16,909 nucleotides of DNA from CAZSNT01 sp964607765 (GTDB lineage: Bacteria > Verrucomicrobiota > Lentisphaeria > Oligosphaerales > JABHEG01). Shown here piece by piece: positions 1 to 7,729 of the stretch; the stretch's first letter is position 1; every line of letters starts with the position of its first letter. The notes under the pieces were generated by a model, which did not search any database, was not told the origin of the DNA, and saw only the letters and a program-made list of their open reading frames with translations. A program made the translations under genes and the position numbers. The stretch covers positions 1 to 16,909 of the forward strand of contig CAZSNT010000200.1 in the NCBI GenBank assembly GCA_964607765.1, given 5' to 3'.

Positions 1-18
1 CGCCGTGGGTGAGCAGCG

Positions 19-80
19 CCAGCAAGCATGCACTCAGAAGGTGTCTCAAGAGCCTGAGAGGGTGTCTCAAAAGCCTGAGC
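19..80. repeat. 21-bp period tandem repeat downstream of the glycyl radical enzyme
   Basis: Two 19-bp units, GGTGTCTCAAGAGCCTGAG at 40-58 and GGTGTCTCAAAAGCCTGAG at 61-79, differ at one base and lie 21 bases apart; a weaker partial unit (CTCAGAAG) precedes them. Read on the minus strand they follow the stop of the glycyl radical enzyme. They contain short CTCA/TGAG inverted ends but no strong hairpin or T-tract, so a terminator role is not supported. The rest of 1-116 shows no convincing gene. Confidence 0.6.
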
Positions 81-116
81 CGCGCGGTCATTGCGGTTGG
101 CGGTTGACTGGGCATG

Positions 117-2561
117 TCATGCATGTAGCGTGCGATTCAGTATCGCGATCTGGATGTCTTTTGGGAGGGTGACGTAGCGGGATGTCCAACCGCCGACCCG
201 GACGAGAAGATTCTCGTGCTTCTCCGGGTGGTCGAGGGCGTCCTGCAAGTCGGCCTGATTGATGCACGTGATCATGATCTGCGCGCCACCAGACTCAAAG
301 TAGGTGCGCAGCAGGGCTTCCAGCTTTGGCTGGTTCTCGGTAGAGAACATGGTGGGTGCGAGCTTGAGGTTCTGGACGAAGCCGCCGTGCATGTCGAGCG
401 GCTTGGCCATGGAGTTGAGCAACGCGGTCGGTCCGCTGGTATCCCGGCCCTGGGTGGGGGCGTTGCCGATTGGCATGGGATCGCCCTTCTTGCGGCCATC
501 CGCTGAGGCGGCGGTGATCCGGCTGAACTGGAAGCCGCCGGGGTTCATGCTGCAGATGGTGTAGTAGTCCAGCCCCGCTTCCGCGGCGTGACTGAGCACA
601 TCGTGACAGATGAACTCGCCAAGCTCTACGAGCAGGTCGTCCACCTCGGCGACGTCATTGCCATACTTGGGGAGGCGCAGCATGCGCTGGCGCTCGCCCT
701 CGAAGCCCGCAAAATCGTGGTCCAGCACACGCACCAATTTGCGCAGGCTCATCTCCTTTGTCTCATAGGCCAGGGTCTTGATCGCAGTGAGGCTGTCCGC
801 GAGGCTGGTCAGGCCATAGGTCTCGATCATGCCCCCCAGGTAATCGATGCCGCCGTCCAGAATGGACTTGCCTCTGGCGATGCAGGCGCCGTTCAACATG
901 CTCATGAACAGGAAAGGCGCGTGTTTGCGCTCGGCCTGGACCTCGAAACCATGGCGGAGCGCCAACAGACGATGGGTGTGGCTGATCTGCCGTTTCACCG
1001 CCCCGACCAGGCTGTCGAAGTCGGGGAAGTCATCGGGGCCACCGAGCGCCAGGCCTGCTTGGGCCCCCGTCGAAATGTCCCTCCCGTTGTGGAGCACCAG
1101 GTCGAGGGCTGCCAGGTAGTTCATCTTGCCGTTGGGGGAATTGAGACTTCTCGCCTCCAGGCAGAACTCGCCACAGCCAACCGGCAGGTACTGTTCCGCG
1201 TCTTCCGGGCTGGCCCCGTAGGTTCTCTGCAGGGCAGGGACATTCACGGCGTCGTTGTAAAGCGCCGGGTGAATGCAGCCTTCGCCGATCATCTCCAACG
1301 CCTTGGCCATCAGCGCGGGGTCCTGCCCTTCGCAGAAGCGCAGCGTGGTGTTCGGCTCGGTGACTCTCATCCGCCTGCTGACTTCCAGGGCGGCAAGGGC
1401 GAAGCGATCGGCATTTTCCTCATTCCTCCGACCAGCCCCACCGACGACGATCCTGCCTTGGGCCGCAGCGCCGAGCTTGCCCTCGTCGGCCAGGTCCGCG
1501 ATCAACTGCCAAAGCGCTGTGATCAGCCGGCTGGCTTCCTCTTCAGTCAGTACCCCCTCATCAATGTCCCTGGCGTAGAAATCGCCCAGGTAGACATCCA
1601 TGCGCCCGTAGTTGTCCATGTAGCTGACCAGGCAGTAAATCCACATGAGCTGCATGGCTTCGCGCAGGCTTGCCGGGGGATGCTCCGTGATGTTCCTGAG
1701 GGCCGTGGCCATTGCCGACAGCTCATCCCGCCTTTGCGGGTCACGTGACGCCTCGGCCTTGCTGCGGGCCTCGGTTTCGTAGTGCAAGCAGACGGCTTTG
1801 ACAACGTCCAGAGCCATCAGCATGCCTGCATAGAACTGCTCATCCCGTCCATCCTCTTTGGCGGAACTGCGATGCTCCGAGATCTCTCCGGCGAGGCCGG
1901 GAAGGCCGAGCCTGAGGAGCTTATCGAAATCAAGGGACGCACAGGCCAAACGGTTGAACGTATCGACGTAGCCGAATCCAACCTGGGCAGGCCCCAGGCC
2001 CTGCAACACCTCGTCGGTCAGAAACTCCCGCAACAAGGAGGTCGTCTCCCGGTCTCCCCAGAACGTGGCAAGAGCCAGGATCCGGGCTTTCAGGCTGGAG
2101 TCGTCCGGCAGTTGACCTGCCGCTTTCATCAGACCGACGTGGTTGTGGTAATAGCCGCCGACAAACAGGCTCTTGGCCTGAAAATCCACCAGCTCGTCAC
2201 GTGCGATGGGTTCACCGGAACGGTGTTTCGCGAGCAGCTTGCTCTTCGTGGCGATCGTGGAGAGCGCCATGATGCTGAAGCCGGCATAGGGGTGGTGGTC
2301 TTTCCTGCCGGCAATGAGATCATGATCATGAACACCGGTGCAGAGCGCGGGAAAGAGAGCCGCGAGACACCTGGCCTCGCGGATCGCCATGTGATCGTCT
2401 TCATGCCGGGCGTACGTCTCTGTGAAGGCCTCGGCCACCGCCAGTTTCTCACGGATCTCGCTCGCCTTGTCCTCGGGCAAGACTGTCTCTGGCGCGCGCG
2501 ATCTGGCCGGCTTTCTCATATCCTGCTGACGCCTGGCGACTCCTGCGCTGCTTGCTGACAT
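117..2561 (-). CDS. Glycyl radical enzyme (PFL/glycerol-dehydratase-like family), substrate unknown
   Basis: This 814-residue protein has the length and architecture of the pyruvate formate-lyase superfamily: a long N-terminal PFL-type barrel domain and a short C-terminal glycine radical domain. The putative thiyl-radical cysteine is Cys463 in LPVGCGEFC, with Glu465 two residues on. The C-x-E arrangement is that of the dehydratase/lyase branch (glycerol dehydratase, choline TMA-lyase, hydroxyproline dehydratase), whereas true pyruvate formate-lyase has two adjacent cysteines. The radical glycine is probably Gly791 in LVRVGGWTSRY, 23 residues from the C-terminus, as usual for the family. The loop is atypical: Gly instead of Ser/Ala/Cys before the radical Gly, and Trp where Tyr is usual. 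The start ATG at 2561 has AAGGAG eight bases upstream. It follows the LacI gene by 17 bases, so the two are probably one transcript and the substrate may be a sugar or sugar-derived compound. A radical-SAM activase is required by this family; none is in the window, and it may lie beyond base 1. The enzyme class is secure, the reaction is not. Confidence 0.93.
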   Translation of the reverse strand: MSASSAGVARRQQDMRKPARSRAPETVLPEDKASEIREKLAVAEAFTETYARHEDDHMAIREARCLAALFPALCTGVHDHDLIAGRKDHHPYAGFSIMALSTIATKSKLLAKHRSGEPIARDELVDFQAKSLFVGGYYHNHVGLMKAAGQLPDDSSLKARILALATFWGDRETTSLLREFLTDEVLQGLGPAQVGFGYVDTFNRLACASLDFDKLLRLGLPGLAGEISEHRSSAKEDGRDEQFYAGMLMALDVVKAVCLHYETEARSKAEASRDPQRRDELSAMATALRNITEHPPASLREAMQLMWIYCLVSYMDNYGRMDVYLGDFYARDIDEGVLTEEEASRLITALWQLIADLADEGKLGAAAQGRIVVGGAGRRNEENADRFALAALEVSRRMRVTEPNTTLRFCEGQDPALMAKALEMIGEGCIHPALYNDAVNVPALQRTYGASPEDAEQYLPVGCGEFCLEARSLNSPNGKMNYLAALDLVLHNGRDISTGAQAGLALGGPDDFPDFDSLVGAVKRQISHTHRLLALRHGFEVQAERKHAPFLFMSMLNGACIARGKSILDGGIDYLGGMIETYGLTSLADSLTAIKTLAYETKEMSLRKLVRVLDHDFAGFEGERQRMLRLPKYGNDVAEVDDLLVELGEFICHDVLSHAAEAGLDYYTICSMNPGGFQFSRITAASADGRKKGDPMPIGNAPTQGRDTSGPTALLNSMAKPLDMHGGFVQNLKLAPTMFSTENQPKLEALLRTYFESGGAQIMITCINQADLQDALDHPEKHENLLVRVGGWTSRYVTLPKDIQIAILNRTLHA

Positions 2562-2579
2562 GGCCCCATCTCCTTACGG

Positions 2580-3626
2580 TCACTCTATTCTCTTCTCGCC
2601 CGGCGCCGGCCCCGTAGATTCGCGCTCGACGAGAGTAGGGGGAAAACGCTCTCTTGCCGCCTGCGTGTTTATCGCCGCATCCAGATGAGCGATGAGGTGC
2701 TCGGTGGCTTCACGGCCCATGTCTTCCAGCGGATGCCGGATCGAGGTCAAGGCGGGCGACGTGAACTCGCAGATCGTGGAATCGTCCACGCCGATGACGC
2801 TTATCTGCCCCGGTACCGGGAGTCCAAGCTCCCTCAACTGCCGACACGCAATTGCCGCAGCGGGGTCGTTGAGGGCGACGAGGGCCGTTGGGCGAGACTG
2901 GGCGGGTGCGCCCATGACTGCGCTGAACTCGGACTGCAGGAGGTCGCCATGGTCGAGCACCCAGGCCGGATTCACCGGCAGCCCGGCTTGCTCGATGGCC
3001 GCGCGGAATCCTCTCTCGCGCTCCAGGCAGTCCGCCAGGGGGTCGTGGAGCTGCCCCACGAACGCGATGCGACGGTGCCCCAGCGCGGTCAGATGCTCGA
3101 CGGCGAGTTCCATGGCCGCGCGGTTGTCGAACGCGAAGCGCGGCGCGGCGGAAGCCGCCATGCCCGCGCCCAGGAACACCACCCGATCCGATAGTTCCGT
3201 CACCGGGTACTTCCCTCGCAGGTTGCGCCGGGGATCCATCACGATTATGCCGTCGACGCGGCGCTGACGGATGAGCCGGACACAGACCTCCGGATCGCGT
3301 TCGACGGACATGTTCACGATCAGCAGGTCGTACTCGCTGGCCACGCAGGCTTGCTCGATGCCATGGAGCAGCCGGTCCTCGAACGAGCCCGCGCCCAAAC
3401 CCCCGCCGGATCGCGGCGCCACATACAACCCCAGCGTCCTCGTGCTCTGCCGCCTGAGTGCGCTCGCCGCGAAGTTGCCCCCGTATCCCAGCTTGTCCGC
3501 GGCCTGTTTCACCCGCTGCCGCATGGCCGCCGACACACCGATGTTGCCGTGTGCCCGGTTCAGTACGACTGACGCCACGCCGACGGAGCACCCGGCTTCT
3601 TGCGCGATCTGTTTCAGCGTAGCCAT
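2580..3626 (-). CDS. LacI-family transcriptional regulator
   Basis: A 348-residue regulator of standard LacI/GalR length. Residues 3-23 form the helix-turn-helix (TLKQIAQEAGCSVGVASVVLN), and the hinge helix is at about 51-60 (NFAASALRRQ) with Leu57 as the probable minor-groove intercalating residue. The rest is a periplasmic-binding-protein-like effector domain ending in the typical GVDDSTICEFTSPALTSIRHP segment, so a small molecule, often a sugar, is the likely ligand. The start ATG at 3626 has GAGGAA a few bases upstream. The gene is first in an operon with the glycyl radical enzyme, and a candidate operator sits in its own promoter, which suggests autorepression and control of the downstream enzyme. 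The ligand cannot be named from sequence. Confidence 0.97.
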   Translation of the reverse strand: MATLKQIAQEAGCSVGVASVVLNRAHGNIGVSAAMRQRVKQAADKLGYGGNFAASALRRQSTRTLGLYVAPRSGGGLGAGSFEDRLLHGIEQACVASEYDLLIVNMSVERDPEVCVRLIRQRRVDGIIVMDPRRNLRGKYPVTELSDRVVFLGAGMAASAAPRFAFDNRAAMELAVEHLTALGHRRIAFVGQLHDPLADCLERERGFRAAIEQAGLPVNPAWVLDHGDLLQSEFSAVMGAPAQSRPTALVALNDPAAAIACRQLRELGLPVPGQISVIGVDDSTICEFTSPALTSIRHPLEDMGREATEHLIAHLDAAINTQAARERFPPTLVERESTGPAPGEKRIE

Positions 3627-3649
3627 GAAGTTCCTCGCATTCGCCAGCT

Positions 3650-3678
3650 ACTATAAAACGATTTATGTCGACGGGCAA
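3650..3678 (-). promoter_or_regulatory. Predicted sigma70-type promoter of lacI-GRE operon
   Basis: On the minus strand TTGCCC (3678-3673) is separated by exactly 17 bases from TATAGT (3655-3650), giving 4/6 and 5/6 matches to the -35 and -10 consensus. Transcription would start near 3643, giving a leader of roughly 17 bases that carries the GAGGAA ribosome site. The call rests on pattern only, since housekeeping consensus use in this lineage is assumed. Confidence 0.6.
3653..3666. promoter_or_regulatory. Candidate LacI-family operator
   Basis: ATAAAACGATTTAT is a 14-bp inverted repeat with only one mismatched base pair (A/A) and a central CpG, the hallmark of many LacI/GalR operators, where the hinge leucine intercalates. 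It overlaps the -10 box and part of the spacer of the lacI promoter, so bound repressor would block RNA polymerase. It is also markedly AT-rich against its GC-rich surroundings. Confidence 0.6.
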
Positions 3679-3811
3679 ACGATGCGATGTGAGAAATTCG
3701 TCGCTACTTAGGGCTAATCGGTTTCTGGGCCTTGGAATCAGGCGCGCCGCGGACTGCATGTGCGAACGCCTTCGCTGCGATCGAGGGGCAACCGGAATCA
3801 TCTCATCCTCC

Positions 3812-3985
3812 TCAGACTCGGAACGGGTCGCGGTAGTCCCCGGTGAGCCGGGCGGGATCGCCCGTGCCGTTGCGGAAGGTGTAGGTCTGCGGGTCCACTA
3901 CCCGGATGTCCGTCATCTGCCACGCTTGCACAAATGCCTCGGTTGGGGCCCCGTTGTGTGGTCTTTGCGTTGCTCTATGACCGTA
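3812..3985 (-). pseudogene. Possible decayed C-terminal gene fragment A
   Basis: Reading the minus strand gives 57 open codons ending at a TGA (3814-3812). The part from GAPTEAFVQAWQMTDIRVV to GDYRDPFRV has protein-like composition, with alternating beta-type residues and no low complexity, yet there is no credible start or ribosome site and an in-frame stop lies just upstream (3988-3986). I do not recognise the family. It may be the tail of a lost minus-strand gene that once preceded lacI, or it may be a chance open stretch. Confidence 0.35.
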
Positions 3986-4175
3986 TCAACGTCTGAGCCT
4001 GCTCCTCCAAGCTCAAGAGCAGCAACGCCCAGAAGTCCGGATGGTCAACCGCATCACGGACATCGGACTGCGGAAGGAAACGGTTCATTTCCTGGCGGAA
4101 TGACCTTTCGTGCGCCTCGTCGTGCAGGCTCTCCAGATCGACCTTGTTTTGGGGTGTCTCCGGCAGTACACTGGG
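3975..4175 (-). pseudogene. Possible decayed C-terminal gene fragment B
   Basis: A second minus-strand open stretch of 66 codons between TAA (4178-4176) and TAG (3977-3975) reads as a helical, charged segment: DLESLHDEAHERSFRQEMNR, then AVDHPDFWALLLLSLEEQAQ. An internal ATG at 4088 would give a 37-residue peptide but has no properly spaced ribosome site. It lies in a different frame from fragment A and overlaps its upstream end, so the two could be pieces of one frameshifted gene or of two genes. The family is not recognised. Confidence 0.35.
4144..4172 (+). promoter_or_regulatory. Weak candidate promoter for the membrane-protein cassette
   Basis: TTGTTT (4144-4149) and TACACT (4167-4172) are spaced by 17 bases, with 3/6 and 4/6 consensus matches. 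A start near 4179 would leave about 20 bases before the ATG at 4200, which has GAGAGG at 4186-4191. The fit of spacing, leader and ribosome site makes it worth listing, but the boxes are weak. Confidence 0.3.
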
Positions 4176-4199
4176 TTAGTACCTCGAGAGGCGCAGCGC

Positions 4200-4303
4200 A
4201 TGCCCGACAAAGACTCGCCAAGCAGCGTGCAGACCCATGTGACGCGGATGACCCGCCGGCTTCTGACCTGTCATCTGCTGCTTATCTCGACATGGGGCGG
4301 GGG
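4200..4303 (+). other. Probable out-of-frame N-terminal extension of the repeat membrane protein
   Basis: ATG at 4200 is preceded by GAGAGG with an 8-base spacer and opens a frame that reads MPDKDSPSSVQ, then RRLLTCHLLLISTWGG, the beginning of a membrane helix. The downstream gene is in the +1 frame. Removing one G from the run GGGGCGGGGG (4294-4303) joins the two frames and completes a hydrophobic segment (LLTCHLLLISTWGG continuing into VFLFAW). This would add 34 residues to the next gene. Either the assembly has one extra base here, the gene is truly frameshifted, or translation starts at GTG 4303 without this segment. Confidence 0.45.
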
Positions 4304-7300
4304 TGTTCCTGTTTGCCTGGCTGCACCATGGCCTGTCTGCGGCGGGTGTCTCTGTCGCCTGTCTGCAGCGGTTTGCCGTTGTTACGCTGGGTAGGGTCGC
4401 GGCCGGGGTGTGCCTGGCGTTGTTCCGGGCCTTGCGCGGCCGTCGGTTCCGCGGCGAGCTCAAAGGCAACATGCTCGGGCTCTTCCCCGAGCAGCGCAAG
4501 GATCTCGATGCGTGGTTTGCCCAGCGTGTGGTCGGCACGGAGCACGAAGCGGTGAAGACCGTGATCGAGCGACGGCTGGCCCGGACGCTGCCGGGCCGCT
4601 GCCGGCTCCGGATGGGGTCCGGGCCCGTTCTGGGCTTGCCGGCTTGCGCTCTGGCCGCGTTGGCCGTGCTCGTTGTGGCTGCAGCCACGCCGAAGCAGTC
4701 GCTTCAGGTCACGCGACGCTACGTCGGGCGCCTGTTCGGGACCGGGGGAGCGGAGCCGCTGCAGGTTGTCGCGATCGAGCCTGAGCTGCGTTGGGTGCGC
4801 GCCGGCCGACCGTTCCGGGCCACGGTGCGCCTCAACCGCGCGCCGGCAACGGCCGTGAAGGCCGTGCTGACGGTTGACGAAGACAGCACGGAGCTGCCTT
4901 GCGCCGCCAAAGAGGCAACGGTGTGGCAAGTGCTTGTGCCGGCCCAGGACTCGGCATTCTCGCTGGAATTCCGCGTTGAAGGCACGCCTACGGCGCCCAT
5001 CGACTTTCGATTGTTCCCCGACGAGGCGCTGACGTTAGTGCAGGCGCAGGTGCTCGGTCGTGACACCGTTGTGATCGGCACGCATGAGCCGGAAGACTTC
5101 CCGATCTCCATTCCTGGAGGTGCGGAGTTGCTGTTCCATCTCCGGCGTGAGGCCTGTCCGCTGACAGGTCTGTCCGTTGCCGGCGAGCTGTACGGGGAGC
5201 TGCCGCTGGCCGCCGGGAAGGACGGTGTGTCCCTGACGGCGCGGGCCCTGGTCGAGCAGTCCGACACGTTCTCGCTGTTCTGGCAACTGCCGGACGGTAC
5301 AATCCGTGAGACGGGAGAGTTCCGCGTGTCCTGCCAGCCGGATGCAGCGCCTGTCGTGGAGCTTGAAGTGCCCGAGGACGGCACGGCTTTCGCCACGTTG
5401 CCTCCCGTGCTGCGAGTCGAGGCGAAGGCCGAGGATGACACCGGCGTTGCCAGCGCGATGCTCTGTTGTACGGACTACCAGGGCATGCAGTTTTCCGCGC
5501 CGATGCACCTGGAGCACGACCGTGCGGGAGCCAGCCGCGCGCGCATTGAGTTGAGCCTGGCTGCATTGTCCGCGCGCCAAGGGCGCGTGCTGGGCCTTTG
5601 CGTGGTTGCGACTGACAGCGCCGCCACACCCAACAGCACAATGAGTGACATCGTCAACCTACTGCTTCCGGCGCGGCCCGGTGCTGCTGCCGACGACAGT
5701 GAGAACACAGCGATGAAGGAGTTTTGGCAGGACGCCGTTGAACGGTCTCCCGCCGCCGCACAAGAGCTAGACGGGGAGTCTCCGCCTCCTGTGGCCGACA
5801 TGCCGCCGCAGCACAGCCCGGAAGACGGCGCAATTGCCGGGCCTCCAGAACCGGGCTCACAGCAGTCCGATGCGCAGCAGGACGAGGAAGACGCTGAGGC
5901 GTCTGTCAGCGCCGCGTCTGAACCGACTGGCTCTGCGGCTTCGGATACCGCTGCCTCCGAGGGCGATGGTCAGCCGGCCGGCGCGACGGCATCGACGACG
6001 GAGGAGACCGCCGGAGTTCCAGGCAACACCGGCGGTTCTGAGCCGTCTGCGTCCCCCGAGACTGGCGCTTCCGGCGATGGTCAGGCCTCCGGCGCTGACG
6101 GTAGTGAGAGCGTGTCGGGCACTTCCGGCAGCAGCGGTTCTGAACAGTCCGCGTCTTCTGGCGCCGGTGCCTCTGGTGAGGGTCAGGGAGCCGGTTCCGG
6201 CGGCAGCGAGCATGCAGCGGCCACAACCGGCAGCAGCAGCGGTTCCGAGCCGTCCACGTCCTCGGGTGCCGGCGCTTCCGGCGATGATCAGGCCTCCAGC
6301 ACGGGCGGCAGTGAGAGCGCGGTTGGCACACCGGGCAGCAGCGGTTCTGAACAGTCCGCGTCTTCGAGTGCCGGCGCTTCTGGTGAGAGCGAGGCTTCCG
6401 GTGAGGGGCAGGCTTCCGGTGCCGGCGGCAGCGAGAGTTCGGCGGGCGCATCGGGCAGCAGCGGTTCTGAACAGTCCGCGTCTTCGAGTGCCGGCGCTTC
6501 NNNNNNNNNNNNNNNNNNNNNNNNNNNNNNNNNNNNNNNNNNNNNNNNNNNNNNNNNNNNNNNNNNNNNNNNNNNNNNNNNNNNNNNNNNNNNNNNNNNN
6601 GGGCAGCAGCGGTTCTGAACAGTCCGCGTCTTCGAGTGCCGGCGCTTCTGGTGAGGGCGAGGCTTCCGGTGAGGGTCAGGGCTCCGGTGAGGGTCAGGCA
6701 TCCGGTGCCGGCGGCAGCGAGAGCGCGGCGGGCGCATCGGGCAGCAGCGGTTCTGAGCAGTCCGCGTCTTCGAGTGCCGGTGCTTCCGGTGAGGGTCAGG
6801 CTTCCGGTGAGGGTCAGGCCTCCGGTGCCGGCGGCAGCGAGAGTGCGGCGGGCACATCCGGTGGCTCGAGTGGTTCGGAACCGTCCGCGTCCTCTGGTGC
6901 CGGTGCCTCCGGCGAGGGTGAGGGCGCGGATGTGTCGAGCACGCACAGCAGCACCGGCGGCTCTGAGCAGGGACCGTCCTGGGGGCAGAGCGCATCCGGC
7001 AGCGTTGGGCAGCAGACGGGCGTTTCCGGTTCGAGCAGCGCCGGCGGCACCAGCGGCACGGCACCGGGCGGCGTTCCGGGCGATGCGCGTGCCGACGGCT
7101 CCGCGACTGCCTCTGGCGGCGGCGATTCTGCGCCTGCCGAACCTGGCGAGGATCGGTCGGAGCCCACGCCGCTGGAGCTGGGACACGGGCGCAAGCTGTC
7201 GGCCGAGGCGGTGGAGGGCGATGTTGCGGGTGCGGGTCGGGGCGATGGCCTGGGTGCGTCGTCGGCCACGGTTGTTTCCGGCGGCGCCGGCACGGGACAG

Positions 7301-7489
7301 GGCGGCGCGTCGGGCACGGTCGAACTCGGCCCGGACACCGGCAGCAAGAGGGCGGCTGAGCGCGGCAGGCTTTCTCCTTCCGAATGGGAGAAAGTGATGC
7401 ACAAGCACGGGGAGGCGCGAAAGCGGCTCAGCAATCGGGAGAAGCGCGTGGTGGACGAGTACTACCGTTTGCTGCGTGATGTAAGGTAG
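4303..7489 (+). CDS. Large membrane-anchored protein with Ser/Gly/Glu-rich repeats (DUF4175-like architecture), interrupted by an assembly gap
   Basis: Counting from the GTG at 4303, residues 1-45 are hydrophobic with a basic cluster after them, and a clear transmembrane helix lies at about 108-129 (LGLPACALAALAVLVVAAA). Residues 150-460 look beta-rich and Ig-like. From about 460 the protein becomes disordered, and from about 575 it is built of 32-45-residue repeats (GSSGSEQSASSSAGASGEGQ type). A charged helical C-terminus ends LSNREKRVVDEYYRLLRDVR. N-terminal membrane helices, Ig-like domains and a short helical tail recall DUF4175-type proteins, but the usual long helical region is replaced by the repeats, so the family link is tentative. 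The reading frame is 1 before the 100-N gap and 2 after it, as expected for an arbitrary gap length. Joining the flanks by their shared 48 bases restores one frame of 1012 codons plus stop. It is the first gene of a plus-strand cassette with the next three. Function unknown. Confidence 0.75.
6029..6950 (+). repeat. Coding tandem repeats of the Ser/Gly/Glu-rich domain
   Basis: At least seven visible repeats of 32-45 codons share the order GS(S)GSE(Q/P)SASS, GAGASGEGQ, ASGAGGSES. Exact 48-bp copies start at 6333, 6453 and 6601, and a fourth, starting at 6739, has two mismatches. ASGEGQ-type hexapeptide sub-repeats vary in number between units. Such arrays usually expand and contract by recombination or slippage; the protein segment should be extended and disordered. 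Confidence 0.9.
6501..6600. other. Assembly gap of 100 N
   Basis: Exactly 100 unknown bases, the usual placeholder size, lie inside the repeat domain. The last 48 known bases before the gap (6453-6500) are identical to the first 48 after it (6601-6648), and the codon phase of both copies is the same. The flanking contigs therefore either overlap directly or are separated by an unresolved number of repeats. Confidence 0.97.
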
Positions 7490-7497
7490 TCCGTTTC

Positions 7498-7523
7498 GAG
7501 TGTCGGGTGCGAGTGTCGGGTGC
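7498..7523. repeat. 13-bp tandem duplication
   Basis: GAGTGTCGGGTGC occurs twice in direct succession at 7498-7510 and 7511-7523, just after the stop of the repeat membrane protein and before the hexanucleotide array. No function is evident. Confidence 0.8.
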
Positions 7524-7533
7524 GAGGGAGACC

Positions 7534-7611
7534 GGGCAGGGGCAGGGGCACGGGCACGGGCACGGGCAGGGGCAGGGGCAGGGGCACGGGCAGGGGCACG
7601 GGCACGGGCAG
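7534..7611. repeat. Hexanucleotide array GGGCAS, 13 units
   Basis: Thirteen consecutive hexamers, each GGGCAG or GGGCAC, fill 78 bases between the first and second genes of the plus-strand cassette. G-runs every six bases could form G-quadruplexes, and the array should be prone to slippage. It ends about 118 bases before the next start codon, so it could affect the distance or transcript structure ahead of that gene. The remaining bases to 7729 include a TGAGTC-containing stretch repeated at 7638-7660 and no clear promoter. Confidence 0.95.
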
Positions 7612-7729
7612 GAGCCGGGATTCAGGGGCAGCTTGCATGAGTCTCTGAGTCATTGAGTCATCCGGTCACCGGGGCGCGGAAGGAGCGACGGACAGGATCT
7701 GGAGAACGCAGGAACATGGGGCTACAGAC

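Noticed and set aside
1..30. Possible start of another minus-strand gene at ATG 30 (MLAGAAHPR)
   Set aside because: Only about ten codons are visible, there is no convincing ribosome site, and the sequence upstream is the tandem repeat.
588..1748. Plus-strand open frame of 386 codons
   Set aside because: It lies antisense within the glycyl radical enzyme, whose minus-strand frame has clear family motifs; the plus frame has no recognisable domain and is a GC-driven shadow.
117..2561. Annotation as pyruvate formate-lyase
   Set aside because: The adjacent Cys-Cys pair of true pyruvate formate-lyase is absent; the active site reads GCGE, as in dehydratase or lyase branches.
2710..3801. Minus-strand frame of 363 codons starting at 3801 behind a strong GGAGG ribosome site
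   Set aside because: Most of it overlaps the LacI gene in another frame and is Arg/Gly/Pro-rich without domains. The ribosome site may belong to a lost gene, since it directly follows the stop of fragment A.
5834..7408. Long open frames in other phases and on the minus strand across the repeat domain
   Set aside because: The repeated GC-rich codons leave several frames free of stops; translations are Arg/Pro/His-rich shadows of the Ser/Gly/Glu repeats.
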